Origin: JAWWPG01 sp033850885
Lineage (GTDB): Bacteria; Actinomycetota; Actinomycetes; Propionibacteriales; Nocardioidaceae
Length of the DNA: 64,000 bases
Reading direction: 5' to 3'
Assembly (NCBI GenBank): GCA_033850885.1
Contig: JAWWPG010000037.1
Coordinates: 62,001-126,000, forward strand
Of the stretch, positions 51,012-59,825 are shown piece by piece. A program made the translations under genes and the position numbers. Positions within the stretch are counted from its first letter, which is position 1; each line of letters opens with the position of its first letter. Below the pieces are notes generated by a model that was not told the DNA's origin, ran no database searches, and saw only the letters and a list, made by a program, of their open reading frames with translations.

Positions 51012-52544
51012 GTGCCGACGCTGCGCGTGCTCACGCTCGGGGTTCTGTTGGCTCTGATGACTGCTGCTTGCTCGTCGGCGGGGGCTTCGCCGACGGGAGC
51101 GGGGTGGGTGAGCGGAAGCCCGCCGGTGGCCACGACCGGATCAGGAACGGGGGCGTCTGCGCCGAACTTCGTCTTCGTGCTCACCGACGACCTCACGTGG
51201 AACCTGGTCAGTCACATGCCCCACGTTCTCGGACTGGAGCGCAACGGAACCACGTTCAAGAACTACTTCGTGACCGACTCGCTGTGCTGCCCGTCGCGCA
51301 CGTCCATCCTGACCGGAGAGTTCCCGCACGACGACCATGTCTTCAACAACATCCAGCCTCACGGTGGGTTCAGAGGGTTCCTCACCGCCCACGACGAGAA
51401 CAAGACGTTCGCGTCGAGCCTGCAGGCCCGGGGTTACCAGACCGGCCTGTTCGGCAAGTTCCTGAACGCCTACCGTCCCCAGACCTCATATGAGGGGCGG
51501 CCGGCACCGTACATCCCGCCGGGCTGGTCGGCCTGGGACGCGGCCGACACACACGGCTACAACGAGTACAACTACAACCTCGCCGTGGGACACCAGCTGG
51601 AGCACTTCGGTTCAGCTGATGGCGACTACCTCACGTCGGTGCTGTCCGACAAGGCGAGCCAGTTCATCGCCGGCAGCGCCAGAGCGCATCGTCCGTTCCT
51701 GGCTGAGATCTCCACGTTCTCCCCGCACTACCCGTTCGTGCCAGCGCATCGGGACCTGGGGAAGTTCCCTGATGCGCAGGCCCCCCGTGGTCCCGCATAC
51801 GGCCACGCAGTCCGCAACGCCCCGACGTGGTTGAAGAAGATCGGCCCCCTCAGGCCGCTGACGGAACGGCACCTGACCAGGACGTTCCGGCTGCGCTTGC
51901 AGGCCGTCCAGTCGGTCGACCGGATGATCGGCCGGCTCGAGGCCGAGGTTCGCAGCCTCGGCGCCGCGAAGAACACCTACTTCGTGTTCAGCAGCGACAA
52001 CGGCCTCCACCTCGGCCAGCACGACCTACGCCAGGGCAAGGAGACGGCCTTCGACACCGACATCCGGGTGCCGCTCATCGTCGCCGGTCCTGGCGTGCCT
52101 CATGGTGCTTCTGTTACGCAGCTCGCCGAGAACATCGACCTCGCCCCGACGTTCGAGACGCTGGCGGGGGCGACTCCTCCACCTACGGTGGACGGTCGCT
52201 CGCTCGTCGCGCAGCTGCGCGGACGGGCTCCCCGGGGCTGGCGGACCGCCGTGCTTGTAGAGCATCACGGCCCCGACGTGGCGCCGGCCGACCCCGACTA
52301 TCCCGCGCCGAGGTCGGGGAACCCGCCGTCGTACGAGGCGATCCGTACCGCGCGCTACCTGTACGTCGAGTACAGCAACGGCCAGCGGGAGTTCTACAAC
52401 CTCGTGACGGATCCCTACGAGCTGGACAACGCGTTCTCGCGGATGCCGTCGCAGCTCCACCAGAGGTTGCACGACACGCTGCTGCGCATGGAGCACTGCC
52501 ACGGCAGCGTCTCCTGCTGGAGCGCCCAGCACATCAGATCCTGA
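51012..52544 (+). CDS. Sulfatase family lipoprotein
   Basis: 510 residues. Lipoprotein signal with lipobox MTAAC (Cys about 21) and a Gly/Ser/Thr linker. The sulfatase domain begins PNFVFVLTDDLTWNLV (metal-binding Asp-Asp). The formylglycine site is DSLCCPSRTSILTGEFPHDDHV (C-x-P-x-R, so the first Cys is modified). LFGKFLNAY, EISTFSPHYPFVPA and YFVFSSDNGLHLGQHDL give further metal and sulfate ligands. It resembles N-acetylglucosamine-6-sulfatase/arylsulfatase-like enzymes and would act outside the membrane. A formylglycine-generating enzyme is needed but is not encoded here. GTG follows AGGAGG. Confidence 0.87.
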   Translation: MPTLRVLTLGVLLALMTAACSSAGASPTGAGWVSGSPPVATTGSGTGASAPNFVFVLTDDLTWNLVSHMPHVLGLERNGTTFKNYFVTDSLCCPSRTSILTGEFPHDDHVFNNIQPHGGFRGFLTAHDENKTFASSLQARGYQTGLFGKFLNAYRPQTSYEGRPAPYIPPGWSAWDAADTHGYNEYNYNLAVGHQLEHFGSADGDYLTSVLSDKASQFIAGSARAHRPFLAEISTFSPHYPFVPAHRDLGKFPDAQAPRGPAYGHAVRNAPTWLKKIGPLRPLTERHLTRTFRLRLQAVQSVDRMIGRLEAEVRSLGAAKNTYFVFSSDNGLHLGQHDLRQGKETAFDTDIRVPLIVAGPGVPHGASVTQLAENIDLAPTFETLAGATPPPTVDGRSLVAQLRGRAPRGWRTAVLVEHHGPDVAPADPDYPAPRSGNPPSYEAIRTARYLYVEYSNGQREFYNLVTDPYELDNAFSRMPSQLHQRLHDTLLRMEHCHGSVSCWSAQHIRS

Positions 52545-52590
52545 CGGATGTGCTCCGGCACGTTGCACCGCCGGAGTCCACAGCAGGTCG

Positions 52591-53037
52591 TCAGGAGGAG
52601 ACGACCTCGAGCGTGAGGGTGGCCGTCACGTCGTCGTGTAGCTTGACCGTCACCTGATGGGTGCCGACCGACTTGATCGGGTTGCCCACCTCGATGCGCC
52701 GCTTGTCGATGTCCGGGCCGCCGGCGCTCTTGACCGCCTCGAGGATGTCGGCCACCGTGACGGCTCCGAACAGCCGGCCGGTGGACCCTGCCTGGGAGGC
52801 AACCTTCACGTTCAGTGCCTCGAGCTGCGTCTTGAGCTCGTCTGCCTGGCCGACGTCACGCACCTCGCGGACCGAGCGCGCCTTCTTGATCGAGTCGATC
52901 TGCTTCTGGGCACCCCGGGTCCATCCGATGGCGAGTCCTCGGGGCATCAGGTAGTTGCGGCCGTAGCCGTCCTTGACCTCCACGACGTCACCGGGAGAAC
53001 CGAGGTTCGAGACTTCCTGCGTCAAGATCAGCTTCAT
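52591..53037 (-). CDS. rplI: 50S ribosomal protein L9
   Basis: 148 residues. MKLILTQEVSNLGSPGDVVEVKDGYGRNYLMPRGLAIG is the conserved L9 N-terminal domain, and the connecting helix and C-terminal domain (GRLFGAVTVADILEAV, RIEVGNPIKSVGTHQVTVKLH) are complete. Binds 23S rRNA near the L1 stalk. It is the last gene of the rpsF-ssb-rpsR-rplI operon and is 12 nt after rpsR. Confidence 0.97.
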   Translation of the reverse strand: MKLILTQEVSNLGSPGDVVEVKDGYGRNYLMPRGLAIGWTRGAQKQIDSIKKARSVREVRDVGQADELKTQLEALNVKVASQAGSTGRLFGAVTVADILEAVKSAGGPDIDKRRIEVGNPIKSVGTHQVTVKLHDDVTATLTLEVVSS

Positions 53038-53049
53038 CGCAGCCTCCCC

Positions 53050-53286
53050 TCAGCGCGCGGTTGACGTGTAGGGCAGGAGCGCCATCTCGCGAGCGTTCTT
53101 GATCGCCATCGCGACGTCGCGCTGGTGCTGGGTGCAGTTCCCCGTCACGCGGCGGGCCCTGATCTTGCCTCGGTCGGAGATGAACTTGCGCAGCAGCGCC
53201 GTGTCCTTGTAGTCGACGTACGTCGTCTTGTCCTTGCAGAATGCGCAGACCTTCTTCTTGGGCTTGCGCAGGATGGGTTTGGCCAT
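53050..53286 (-). CDS. rpsR: 30S ribosomal protein S18 (zinc-type)
   Basis: 78 residues. KKKVCAFCKDKTTYVDYKDTALLRKFISDRGKIRARRVTGNCTQHQR is S18. The CxxC and a later Cys mark the C+ (zinc-binding) form. In mycobacteria and streptomycetes a C- paralogue under Zur control replaces it when zinc is scarce; such a second copy is not in this window. Located between ssb and rplI. Confidence 0.97.
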   Translation of the reverse strand: MAKPILRKPKKKVCAFCKDKTTYVDYKDTALLRKFISDRGKIRARRVTGNCTQHQRDVAMAIKNAREMALLPYTSTAR

Positions 53287-53371
53287 TGTGGTGCTCCTCT
53301 TTCATCGAGCCCGGCCGGAGCCGGAATGGTCTGATGTCCGGAGACGGTCCCCGGTTGGACGGTGTGGACGC

Positions 53372-53881
53372 TCAGAACGGTGGTTCGTCTGAGCCGCCGG
53401 CCGGCGCGGCCCACGGGTCGTTCCCCCCGCCCTGCTGACCGCCCGAGGTCGGCGCCGCGGTCGCCCAGGGGTCGTTGCCGGCGTCGCGCGAGCCGCTGTC
53501 CCCACCGGTCCCGGAACGGGTCGTCTTGGTGGTCTTCGCCGTCGCGTACTTCAACGACGGTCCCACCTCGTCGACGTCGAGCTCGAAAACGGTGCGCTTC
53601 TCGCCCTCCCGAGTCTCGTACGACCGTTGGCGCAGCCGGCCCTGCACGATGACTCTGGTGCCGCGGTGCAGGGACTCGGCAACGTTCTCGGCGGCCTGGC
53701 GCCAGATCGAGCAGCGCAGGAAGAGCGCGTCGCCGTCCTTCCACTCGTTCGTCTGCTTGTCGAAGAACCGCGGCGTCGAGGCCACGGTGAAGTTGGCGAC
53801 CGCAGCCCCGGACGGGGTGAATCGCAGGTCGGGGTCGTCGGTCAGGTTTCCGACGACGGTGATCGTGGTCTCGCCTGCCAT
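53372..53881 (-). CDS. ssb: Single-stranded DNA-binding protein
   Basis: 169 residues. The OB-fold (about 1-115: GETTITVVGNLTDDPDLRFTPSGAAVANFTVASTPRFFD and WKDGDALFLRCSIWRQAAENVAESLHRGTRVIVQGRLRQR) is followed by a Gly/Gln/Pro-rich tail ending in GGSDEPPF, the acidic tip that docks replication partners. It lies between rpsF and rpsR in the conserved operon. Confidence 0.97.
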   Translation of the reverse strand: MAGETTITVVGNLTDDPDLRFTPSGAAVANFTVASTPRFFDKQTNEWKDGDALFLRCSIWRQAAENVAESLHRGTRVIVQGRLRQRSYETREGEKRTVFELDVDEVGPSLKYATAKTTKTTRSGTGGDSGSRDAGNDPWATAAPTSGGQQGGGNDPWAAPAGGSDEPPF

Positions 53882-53895
53882 GGGCAGCCTTCCAA

Positions 53896-54186
53896 TCAGT
53901 GGACTTCTGGTCGCATTACCTTCGTGCGCATGACCGACTCGTTGAGCCCGAGCTGGCGGTCAAGCTCTTTGACCGTAGCGGGCTCCGCCGACAAGGTGAC
54001 GACGGCGTAGATGCCCTCGGTCTTCTTGTTGACCTCATAGGCGAGGCGCCGGCGACCCCACACGTCGACCGACTCGACACTGCCGCCGTCTTGTCGGACC
54101 AGGTTGAGGTAGGTCTCGAGGGACGGTTCGACCGTGCGTTCCTCGAGGTCGGGGTCGAGGATCACCATGAGCTCATAGTTACGCAT
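53896..54186 (-). CDS. rpsF: 30S ribosomal protein S6
   Basis: 96 residues. MRNYELMVILDPDLEERTVEPSLETYLNLVRQDGGSVESVDVWGRRRLAYEVNKKTEGIYAVVTLSAEP is S6; the C-terminus ends VMRTKVMRPEVH. First gene of the operon and binds S18 on the 30S platform. ATG at 54184-54186 with AGGAGG upstream (GGAGGTGGATGTCGCGC context). The 166 nt before it, up to the permease stop, hold the promoter but no gene. Confidence 0.96.
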   Translation of the reverse strand: MRNYELMVILDPDLEERTVEPSLETYLNLVRQDGGSVESVDVWGRRRLAYEVNKKTEGIYAVVTLSAEPATVKELDRQLGLNESVMRTKVMRPEVH

Positions 54187-54352
54187 GCGCGACATCCACC
54201 TCCTGTGGACTTTGCGGTCACGGTCTCTCCGTGACAGGAGGTCACGCCCGCCAGCTGAACGGGCGCGGTGCGACCCTGCTTCTGGCGGGGTCGGCATCGG
54301 CAAGGTTATCAGCGGTGCGGGGCGCTCCGAAATCCTCGTCCACAGGCCGGGG

Positions 54353-56899
54353 CTACTGCGTGGTGATCGCATCGAGCACGTTGAGCTTGGCGGCCCGCCT
54401 GGCCGGCAGCCAAGCAGCGAGCACACCGATCACGATGGCCACGAGGACGAAGATCACGAGCTGCGCCCACGGCACCGCGAGCACGTCCAGACCCTGGTCG
54501 CTCAGAGCCTTGACCAGCGCGACGCCGAAGGCGATCCCGATCACCACTCCGAGGACGGCACCCAGTACGGCAATCGCGATCGACTCGAGCCGGACCATGC
54601 GGCGCAGCTGGCGACGACTGAGGCCGATGGCCCTCAACAGACCCACCTCTCGGGTCCGCTCGATCACCGATAGCGCCAGCGTGTTCACGATGCCGAGTGC
54701 GGCGATGATGATCGAGAAGGCAAGCAGCGAGTAGATCAGCAGCAGGAACTGGTCGATCTGCTTGCTCTGGGTGTCCGCGAAGCCGGACTGATCCTGCAGC
54801 GAGATCGTCGGCAGGTCCCTCGTGATCGGGTCGATCTGCGCGTGCAGCTCTGCGGGGGACACACCCGGCTTGGGGGTGATGAAGAGCAGGGAGTCCTGCG
54901 GCTGCAGCGCACCCTTGGCCAAGGCATTCAAGGTGATGATGTAGTTCGCCGGCACCGCCGCGGACGCGGAGAAGATGCCGGCCACCTTCAGGCTCTGGGT
55001 CCCGCCTTGGAGCTTCAGCCGGATCGTGTCGCCGATGGCGTAGCCGTTCCCGCTCGCGGTGTTCTTGTCGACCAGGATCGTGCCGTCGTTGAGGTCGGCC
55101 ACGGACCCCTTCTCCATGGGGATCGCCAGCACCTGCGGCAGCTGTCGGGGGTCCGCGGCACCCAGGAACACCTGGCTACCGTCGATCTCGCCGTTCGCCG
55201 ACCGGAACTCCGCAACGGTCTGCACCCCCGGCTGCTTGCGGATCTGCTGGGCGATGGTCGGCGAGAACGGCGAGCCGACCGCGTTGGACACGACGAAGTC
55301 TGCGGTCAGCGTCTCGTTGACCGCCTTGTCGGTGCTGGCCTTCGCCGATTGTCCGAGGATCGACATGGTCGCGACAAGCGCGAGCCCGATCATCAGTGCG
55401 CTCGACGTCGCAGCGGTACGACGTGGGTTCCGCAAGGTGTTCTGGGTGGCCAACGTGCCGACAGATCCGAAGAGTGCGCGGTACGACAGTCCGATCAGCC
55501 GGACCACCGGACGGCCCAGCAACGGGCTCATCAGCGCGACCCCGATCAGCACGGCCAGCGCACCGAGGCCGATACCCAACAGGCCGAGCCCGCCGGAGCC
55601 GAGGAAGCCGAGGATCGCTCCGCCGGCACCCACGACGACCAGCAGGGCACCGATAAGCGTCCGGCGGCGCAGCGAGGTCTCGGGCATGGCGACCTCATCG
55701 CGCATCGCGGCCACCGGGGACACCCGTCCGGCGCGTCGCGCCGGCAAGTAGGCGGCGATCAGCGTGGTGACCATCCCTGCCAGGTAGGCGGCGATGACCG
55801 TGCGTGGAGCGACCGGCATCGGAACACCAGTCAGGTCCAGGCCGATCCTGCCGAAGACCCACCTCAGCACCATCGCGAGGAGGTAGCCCACGCCGACGCC
55901 GGCCGTCGTACCGACCAGGCCGACCGCGAATGCCTCGGTGAGCACTGAACGGTTGACCTGCCTCTTCGACGCGCCCATGGCGCGCAGCAGCGCCAGTTCC
56001 CGGCTACGTTGCGCGACCAGGATCGAGAACGTGTTGACGATCAGGAAGATCCCAACCACCAGGGAGATCGCCGCGAAGACGAGCAGGAAGTAGTTGATGA
56101 ACTTGAGGGCCTGGTCGAGGCTCTTCTCCCCCTCGGCGGCCACCTTGTCGCCGGTGCGCGCTTGCAGGCCGGGCGGGAGCAGCTTCTGCGCCTCCGAGGC
56201 GAGCTGCTGCTGGGACACGCCCGGCTTCGCCGCCAGGGAGACGCCGGAGTACACGTCCTTGCCGTGGAAGTAGAGCTGCTGGATTGCCTGCTGGCTGTAG
56301 AGCGTGAGGGTGGCTCCCGCGGTGTTGCCGGTCTGCCCGAACCGGAAGATGCCGGTGAGCGTGACGGTGGTCCTCGGCTTCGGGCCAGGTGTCACCAGGT
56401 CTACCTTGTCACCGACGTGGTAGCCGCCCTTCTTCGCGGTCTGACTGTCCAGGGCGATCTGATGGATGGTGACCGGCGGCTTGCCGTCCGTGATCGTGAC
56501 AACCCGGTTGCCGGTGATCGCGCGTCCGTTGCCGTAGTCGAAGGCGAGACCGGGTGCGCCACCGCTGCTCAGCACCTTGTCGCCCTTGTCGAGCACGTAG
56601 ACGCCCGTCACCTGGTTGCCGCCGTCGACCGCGGCGGCGTCCTTGAGCGTCTCGAGCCGCTTCACGACGTCCGCACCGATCGTGCGGGAGTCCGGCCCGG
56701 AGTCGAAGTTCCCCGAGCCTCTCGGTGCCACCTGGACGTCGGGCGTCGAGCCTTTGATGATGCCGGTGAAAGCGTCACGAATGGTGTCGGTCAGGATGAA
56801 CGAGCCGGCCACGAAGGCGACGCCGAGCACGATCGCGAAGCCGCTCAACAGCAGCCGCACCTTGCGCGCGAAGAGATTGCGCCAGGTCACTCTCCACAT
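54353..56899 (-). CDS. ABC transporter permease (FtsX/MacB-type, duplicated)
   Basis: 848 residues with two copies of the MacB periplasmic-core plus FtsX membrane module. It starts TM1 at LLLSGFAIVLGVAFVAGSFIL, has a large extracellular domain (about 40-255), three helices (FLLVFAAISLVVGIFLIVNTF...), a second TM pair and extracellular domain (about 470-710), and a final FtsX block (FSIIIAALGIVNTLALSVIERTREVGLLRAIG). Such permeases drive mechanotransmission or lipoprotein and antibiotic-peptide resistance rather than classical transport. The stop lies 166 nt from rpsF; the ATPase gene is 4 nt upstream. Confidence 0.9.
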   Translation of the reverse strand: MWRVTWRNLFARKVRLLLSGFAIVLGVAFVAGSFILTDTIRDAFTGIIKGSTPDVQVAPRGSGNFDSGPDSRTIGADVVKRLETLKDAAAVDGGNQVTGVYVLDKGDKVLSSGGAPGLAFDYGNGRAITGNRVVTITDGKPPVTIHQIALDSQTAKKGGYHVGDKVDLVTPGPKPRTTVTLTGIFRFGQTGNTAGATLTLYSQQAIQQLYFHGKDVYSGVSLAAKPGVSQQQLASEAQKLLPPGLQARTGDKVAAEGEKSLDQALKFINYFLLVFAAISLVVGIFLIVNTFSILVAQRSRELALLRAMGASKRQVNRSVLTEAFAVGLVGTTAGVGVGYLLAMVLRWVFGRIGLDLTGVPMPVAPRTVIAAYLAGMVTTLIAAYLPARRAGRVSPVAAMRDEVAMPETSLRRRTLIGALLVVVGAGGAILGFLGSGGLGLLGIGLGALAVLIGVALMSPLLGRPVVRLIGLSYRALFGSVGTLATQNTLRNPRRTAATSSALMIGLALVATMSILGQSAKASTDKAVNETLTADFVVSNAVGSPFSPTIAQQIRKQPGVQTVAEFRSANGEIDGSQVFLGAADPRQLPQVLAIPMEKGSVADLNDGTILVDKNTASGNGYAIGDTIRLKLQGGTQSLKVAGIFSASAAVPANYIITLNALAKGALQPQDSLLFITPKPGVSPAELHAQIDPITRDLPTISLQDQSGFADTQSKQIDQFLLLIYSLLAFSIIIAALGIVNTLALSVIERTREVGLLRAIGLSRRQLRRMVRLESIAIAVLGAVLGVVIGIAFGVALVKALSDQGLDVLAVPWAQLVIFVLVAIVIGVLAAWLPARRAAKLNVLDAITTQ

Positions 56900-56903
56900 G
56901 GCG

Positions 56904-57701
56904 TCAGGCCTCCATGCCCGCGGTCAAGGGGGTCCGGGCGGAGAGCAGCTTCATCTTCTCGAAAACCCGCTCACTGGTGGGCCTTCGCAGCTCGTCGACG
57001 ACCTTGCCGTCGTCCAGGAAGACGACCCGGTCCGTGTACGACGCCGCCACCGGGTCGTGCGTGACCATCACGATCGTTTGGCCGAACTCATCGGCGCTCC
57101 TGCGCAGAAAGCCCAGCACCTCGGCGCCTGACGCCGAGTCCAGGTTGCCGGTGGGCTCGTCGGCGAACACGATCTCGGGCCTGGACACCAACGCTCGGGC
57201 GCACGCGACCCGTTGCTGCTGCCCGCCGGAGAGCTCGTTCGGCCGGTGCTTGAGACGGGTCTCGAGGTCCAGCGTCCCGATGACGGTGGCGAACCACTCC
57301 TGGTCGGGTTTGCGACCCGCGATCGCCAGCGGCAGCAGGATATTCTCCCGCGCGGTCAGCGTGGGGACCAGGTTGTAGGCCTGGAAGATGAAACCGATCT
57401 TGTCGCGACGCAGCAGGGTGAGGGCCTTGTCGTCGAGGCTGGCGAGCTCCTGGTCTCCCAGGAAGACGTCGCCTGAGGTGGCGGTGTCGAGCGCCGCCAT
57501 GCAATGCATCAGCGTGGACTTGCCTGACCCGGAAGGGCCCATGACGGCCGTGAACTCGCGGGTGGCGAAGTCGACCGTGACACCGTCGAGGGCGGCAATC
57601 GCGGAGGACCCCTCGCCGTACAGCTTGCGGAGGTCGATCGCTCGGGCGGCCACCCGGTCCACGGCGGGGGCGAAAGTGGTCGCGGCGGCTTCGGGCATCA
57701 T
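56904..57701 (-). CDS. ABC transporter ATP-binding protein (MacB/LolD-like)
   Basis: 265 residues. Walker A MGPSGSGKSTLMH, Q-loop FIFQAYNLVPTLTARENI, signature ELSGGQQQRVACARAL, Walker B IVFADEPTGNLDSASG, H-loop VMVTHDP. It powers the FtsX-type permease encoded next. Two Met codons start it (ATGATG at 57696-57701); no good ribosome binding site separates them. A regulator or two-component system is not adjacent. Confidence 0.93.
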   Translation of the reverse strand: MMPEAAATTFAPAVDRVAARAIDLRKLYGEGSSAIAALDGVTVDFATREFTAVMGPSGSGKSTLMHCMAALDTATSGDVFLGDQELASLDDKALTLLRRDKIGFIFQAYNLVPTLTARENILLPLAIAGRKPDQEWFATVIGTLDLETRLKHRPNELSGGQQQRVACARALVSRPEIVFADEPTGNLDSASGAEVLGFLRRSADEFGQTIVMVTHDPVAASYTDRVVFLDDGKVVDELRRPTSERVFEKMKLLSARTPLTAGMEA

Positions 57702-58009
57702 TCCTCAGATCTATGCGTGCCTGGCTGGTCTCGGTCGCTGGGTCGGCGCCGGGGCCTACGGCGATCGACGAAGCCGCCCCGAACGGTGCGAACGCCTCGG
57801 CATCCCCTTCGGGGAGGATCGCCGGTCGTCTCGCCGTCCTGGTCTTCGTCAACGCTAGGCGAGGACCGCACCTCGCCGCGATGGGGATCATCCCCGAGTT
57901 TTCCCTGACATCTGTCATGCGTGTCACCGATCTCGAGACGCGGCCGGTCGGGGAACGAACCCAGGAGCCGCCATTCCGGACTGTCCCCGCCGCGACTTAG
58001 AGTTGACGC
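57702..58009. other. 308 bp intergenic region, no convincing gene
   Basis: This divergent promoter region separates the ABC ATPase from endonuclease IV. It is open in several frames because of its GC content, but none of the translations shows a recognisable domain or ribosome binding site. No clear repeat or operator was seen. Confidence 0.5.
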
Positions 58010-58810
58010 ATGAGTGAGCTCAACATCGGTGGTCACGTCGACCAAGCAGACCCGATCGCGGAGGCCGATGCCCGCAAGGCGTCGCTGTCCCAGTTCTTCC
58101 TCGGTGACCCGCAGGGGTGGAAGGCACCAACGGTGGCGTATCCGGGCGGCGCCGCGGCCCTGAAAGCTGCCGCGGAGGCTGCAGACATCGACCTGTACGT
58201 CCACTCGCCGTACGTGCTGAACGTGGCAACCACCAACAACCGGATCAGGATCCCGTCGCGCAAGCTGCTGCAGCAGACGATGATCCTGGCCGCGGAACTC
58301 GGCGCCAAAGGCGTGATCGTGCACGGTGGCCACGTCCTGAAGGACGATGATCCGGCGATCGGCTTCGACAACTGGCGCAAGTGCGTCGACCGGCTCGACA
58401 TGCCCGTCCCGCTGCTGATCGAGAACACGGCCGGGGGCGACAACGCGATGGCGCGCAGGCTGGAGCGGATAGCCGGCATGTGGGACGCCATCGGATCGGC
58501 GGCCGGCGGGGACACCGTCGGGTTCTGCCTGGACACCTGCCACGCGCACGCGGGCGGGGAAGAGCTCGCGTCCATCGTCGACCGGGTGCTCGCGATCACC
58601 GGCCGGATCGATCTCGTGCACGCAAACGACTCCCGTGACACGTTCGACTCCGGTGCCGACCGGCACGCGAACTTCGGGGAGGGCAAGATCGCGCTCGACG
58701 ACCTCGCCGCCACCGTCAACGCCGCCGGCGCCCCGGTCGTGTGTGAGACGCCAGGTGGTGCCCAGGGTCAAGGGGCCGACATCGCCTGGCTGCGCGCCCA
58801 CGTCACGTGA
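58010..58810 (+). CDS. nfo: Endonuclease IV-type AP endonuclease
   Basis: 266 residues, TIM-barrel Nfo/AP endonuclease 2 family. Metal-ligand motifs are visible: YVHSPYVLNVAT, VIVHGGHV, LLIENTAGG, FCLDTCHAHAGG, LVHANDSRDTFDSGADRHANFGEG and VCETPGG. It cleaves 5' to abasic sites in DNA base-excision repair. The protein is slightly short for the family (280-300). It is adjacent to a membrane protein gene rather than other repair genes. Confidence 0.92.
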   Translation: MSELNIGGHVDQADPIAEADARKASLSQFFLGDPQGWKAPTVAYPGGAAALKAAAEAADIDLYVHSPYVLNVATTNNRIRIPSRKLLQQTMILAAELGAKGVIVHGGHVLKDDDPAIGFDNWRKCVDRLDMPVPLLIENTAGGDNAMARRLERIAGMWDAIGSAAGGDTVGFCLDTCHAHAGGEELASIVDRVLAITGRIDLVHANDSRDTFDSGADRHANFGEGKIALDDLAATVNAAGAPVVCETPGGAQGQGADIAWLRAHVT

Positions 58811-58839
58811 CTCGGCGCCGCCGATAGAATCGCCTCACC

Positions 58840-59613
58840 ATGAGCTCGACCGCCCTGTTCATCGCGGTGTTCCTCGCCTGCGTCGTCGAGGCTGTCGAGG
58901 CCGCCACCATCGTGCTGGCGGTGGGGACCACACGAAGCTGGCGGTCGGCGATGATCGGCGTGCTTGGCGGCGTGGGGGTCCTCGCGGTGGTCGTGGCTGC
59001 GCTGGGTCCGGCGCTCACGCTGGTCCCGCTGCGGGGTCTGCGCCTCGTCGTCGGGGGCCTGCTGCTGGTCTTCGGTCTCCAGTGGCTGCGCAAGTCGATC
59101 CTGCGGGCCAGCGGGTTCAAGGCGCTGCACGACGAGGAGGCGATCTTCCAGCAGCAGGTGCTGGCCGCCAAGCAGGCTGAGGGTCACTCCCGGGTCGGGA
59201 TCACCGACTGGTACGCCTTCACGCTCTCCTTCAAGGGCGTGCTGCTCGAGGGCCTCGAGGTGGCCTTCATCGTGCTCACGTTCGGCACCAACGACCACAA
59301 CGTGCCGTTGGCGTCCGTTGCCGCGCTGGTGGCGGTCGCCGTGGTGGTAGCTGCCGCGGCCGCCGTACGCGCGCCGCTCGCCCGGGTGCCGGAGAACTCA
59401 CTGAAGTTCGTCGTCGGGGTCATGCTCACGTCGTTCGGGACGTTCTGGGGGGCGGAGGGAGCCGGCGCCAAGTGGCCGGGGTCCGACGCGGCGCTGCCGG
59501 TGCTGGTGGTCGCGTTCGCGCTGTTCGCCCTGGCACTGGTCGCGCTCCTGCGTCGTCAGCGGCCGACTGACCACAGCGCGTCACCGCGGCTCACCCCGGC
59601 GGGCACGTCGTGA
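58840..59613 (+). CDS. COG4280-like membrane protein with paired E-x-x-E-x-A motifs
   Basis: 257 residues with about seven hydrophobic segments. It has two internal repeats in opposite halves: VVEAVEAATIVLAVG (about 16-30) and LLEGLEVAFIVLTFG (about 134-148). The repeated E-x-x-E in membrane helices resembles ion- or metal-translocating families such as TMEM165/GDT1 or FTR1, so a divalent-cation exporter or importer is a reasonable guess, not shown. Stop and start of the next small gene overlap (GTGA). Confidence 0.65.
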   Translation: MSSTALFIAVFLACVVEAVEAATIVLAVGTTRSWRSAMIGVLGGVGVLAVVVAALGPALTLVPLRGLRLVVGGLLLVFGLQWLRKSILRASGFKALHDEEAIFQQQVLAAKQAEGHSRVGITDWYAFTLSFKGVLLEGLEVAFIVLTFGTNDHNVPLASVAALVAVAVVVAAAAAVRAPLARVPENSLKFVVGVMLTSFGTFWGAEGAGAKWPGSDAALPVLVVAFALFALALVALLRRQRPTDHSASPRLTPAGTS

Positions 59614-59813
59614 TCGAGAAGCTGCGCGCCTTCGGCGCCTTCTGGTACGACTTCATCGTCGGCGACGACTGGCGGGTGGCGGCTGGCGTCTCCGCGGCGC
59701 TCGTCATCACGTACGCCGTCAGCCGGTCCACGACGTCGACGTGGTGGGTGGTGCCACTTGCGGTCCTGATCCTGCTGCCCTACAGCCTCTGGCGCGGCGT
59801 CCGCCGTACCTAG
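59610..59813 (+). CDS. Small two-TM membrane protein
   Basis: 67 residues with hydrophobic segments at about 25-42 and 47-60 and a basic C-terminus (LWRGVRRT). GTG at 59610 overlaps the stop of the preceding membrane protein, so it is probably an accessory subunit or co-expressed partner. No known family recognised. Confidence 0.6.
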   Translation: MIEKLRAFGAFWYDFIVGDDWRVAAGVSAALVITYAVSRSTTSTWWVVPLAVLILLPYSLWRGVRRT

Positions 59814-59825
59814 GCCGCTGCGGAG

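Noticed and set aside
57713..58000. 95-codon plus frame in the ABC-nfo intergenic region
   Set aside because: No ribosome binding site, no motif, and composition typical of chance open frames in GC-rich DNA.
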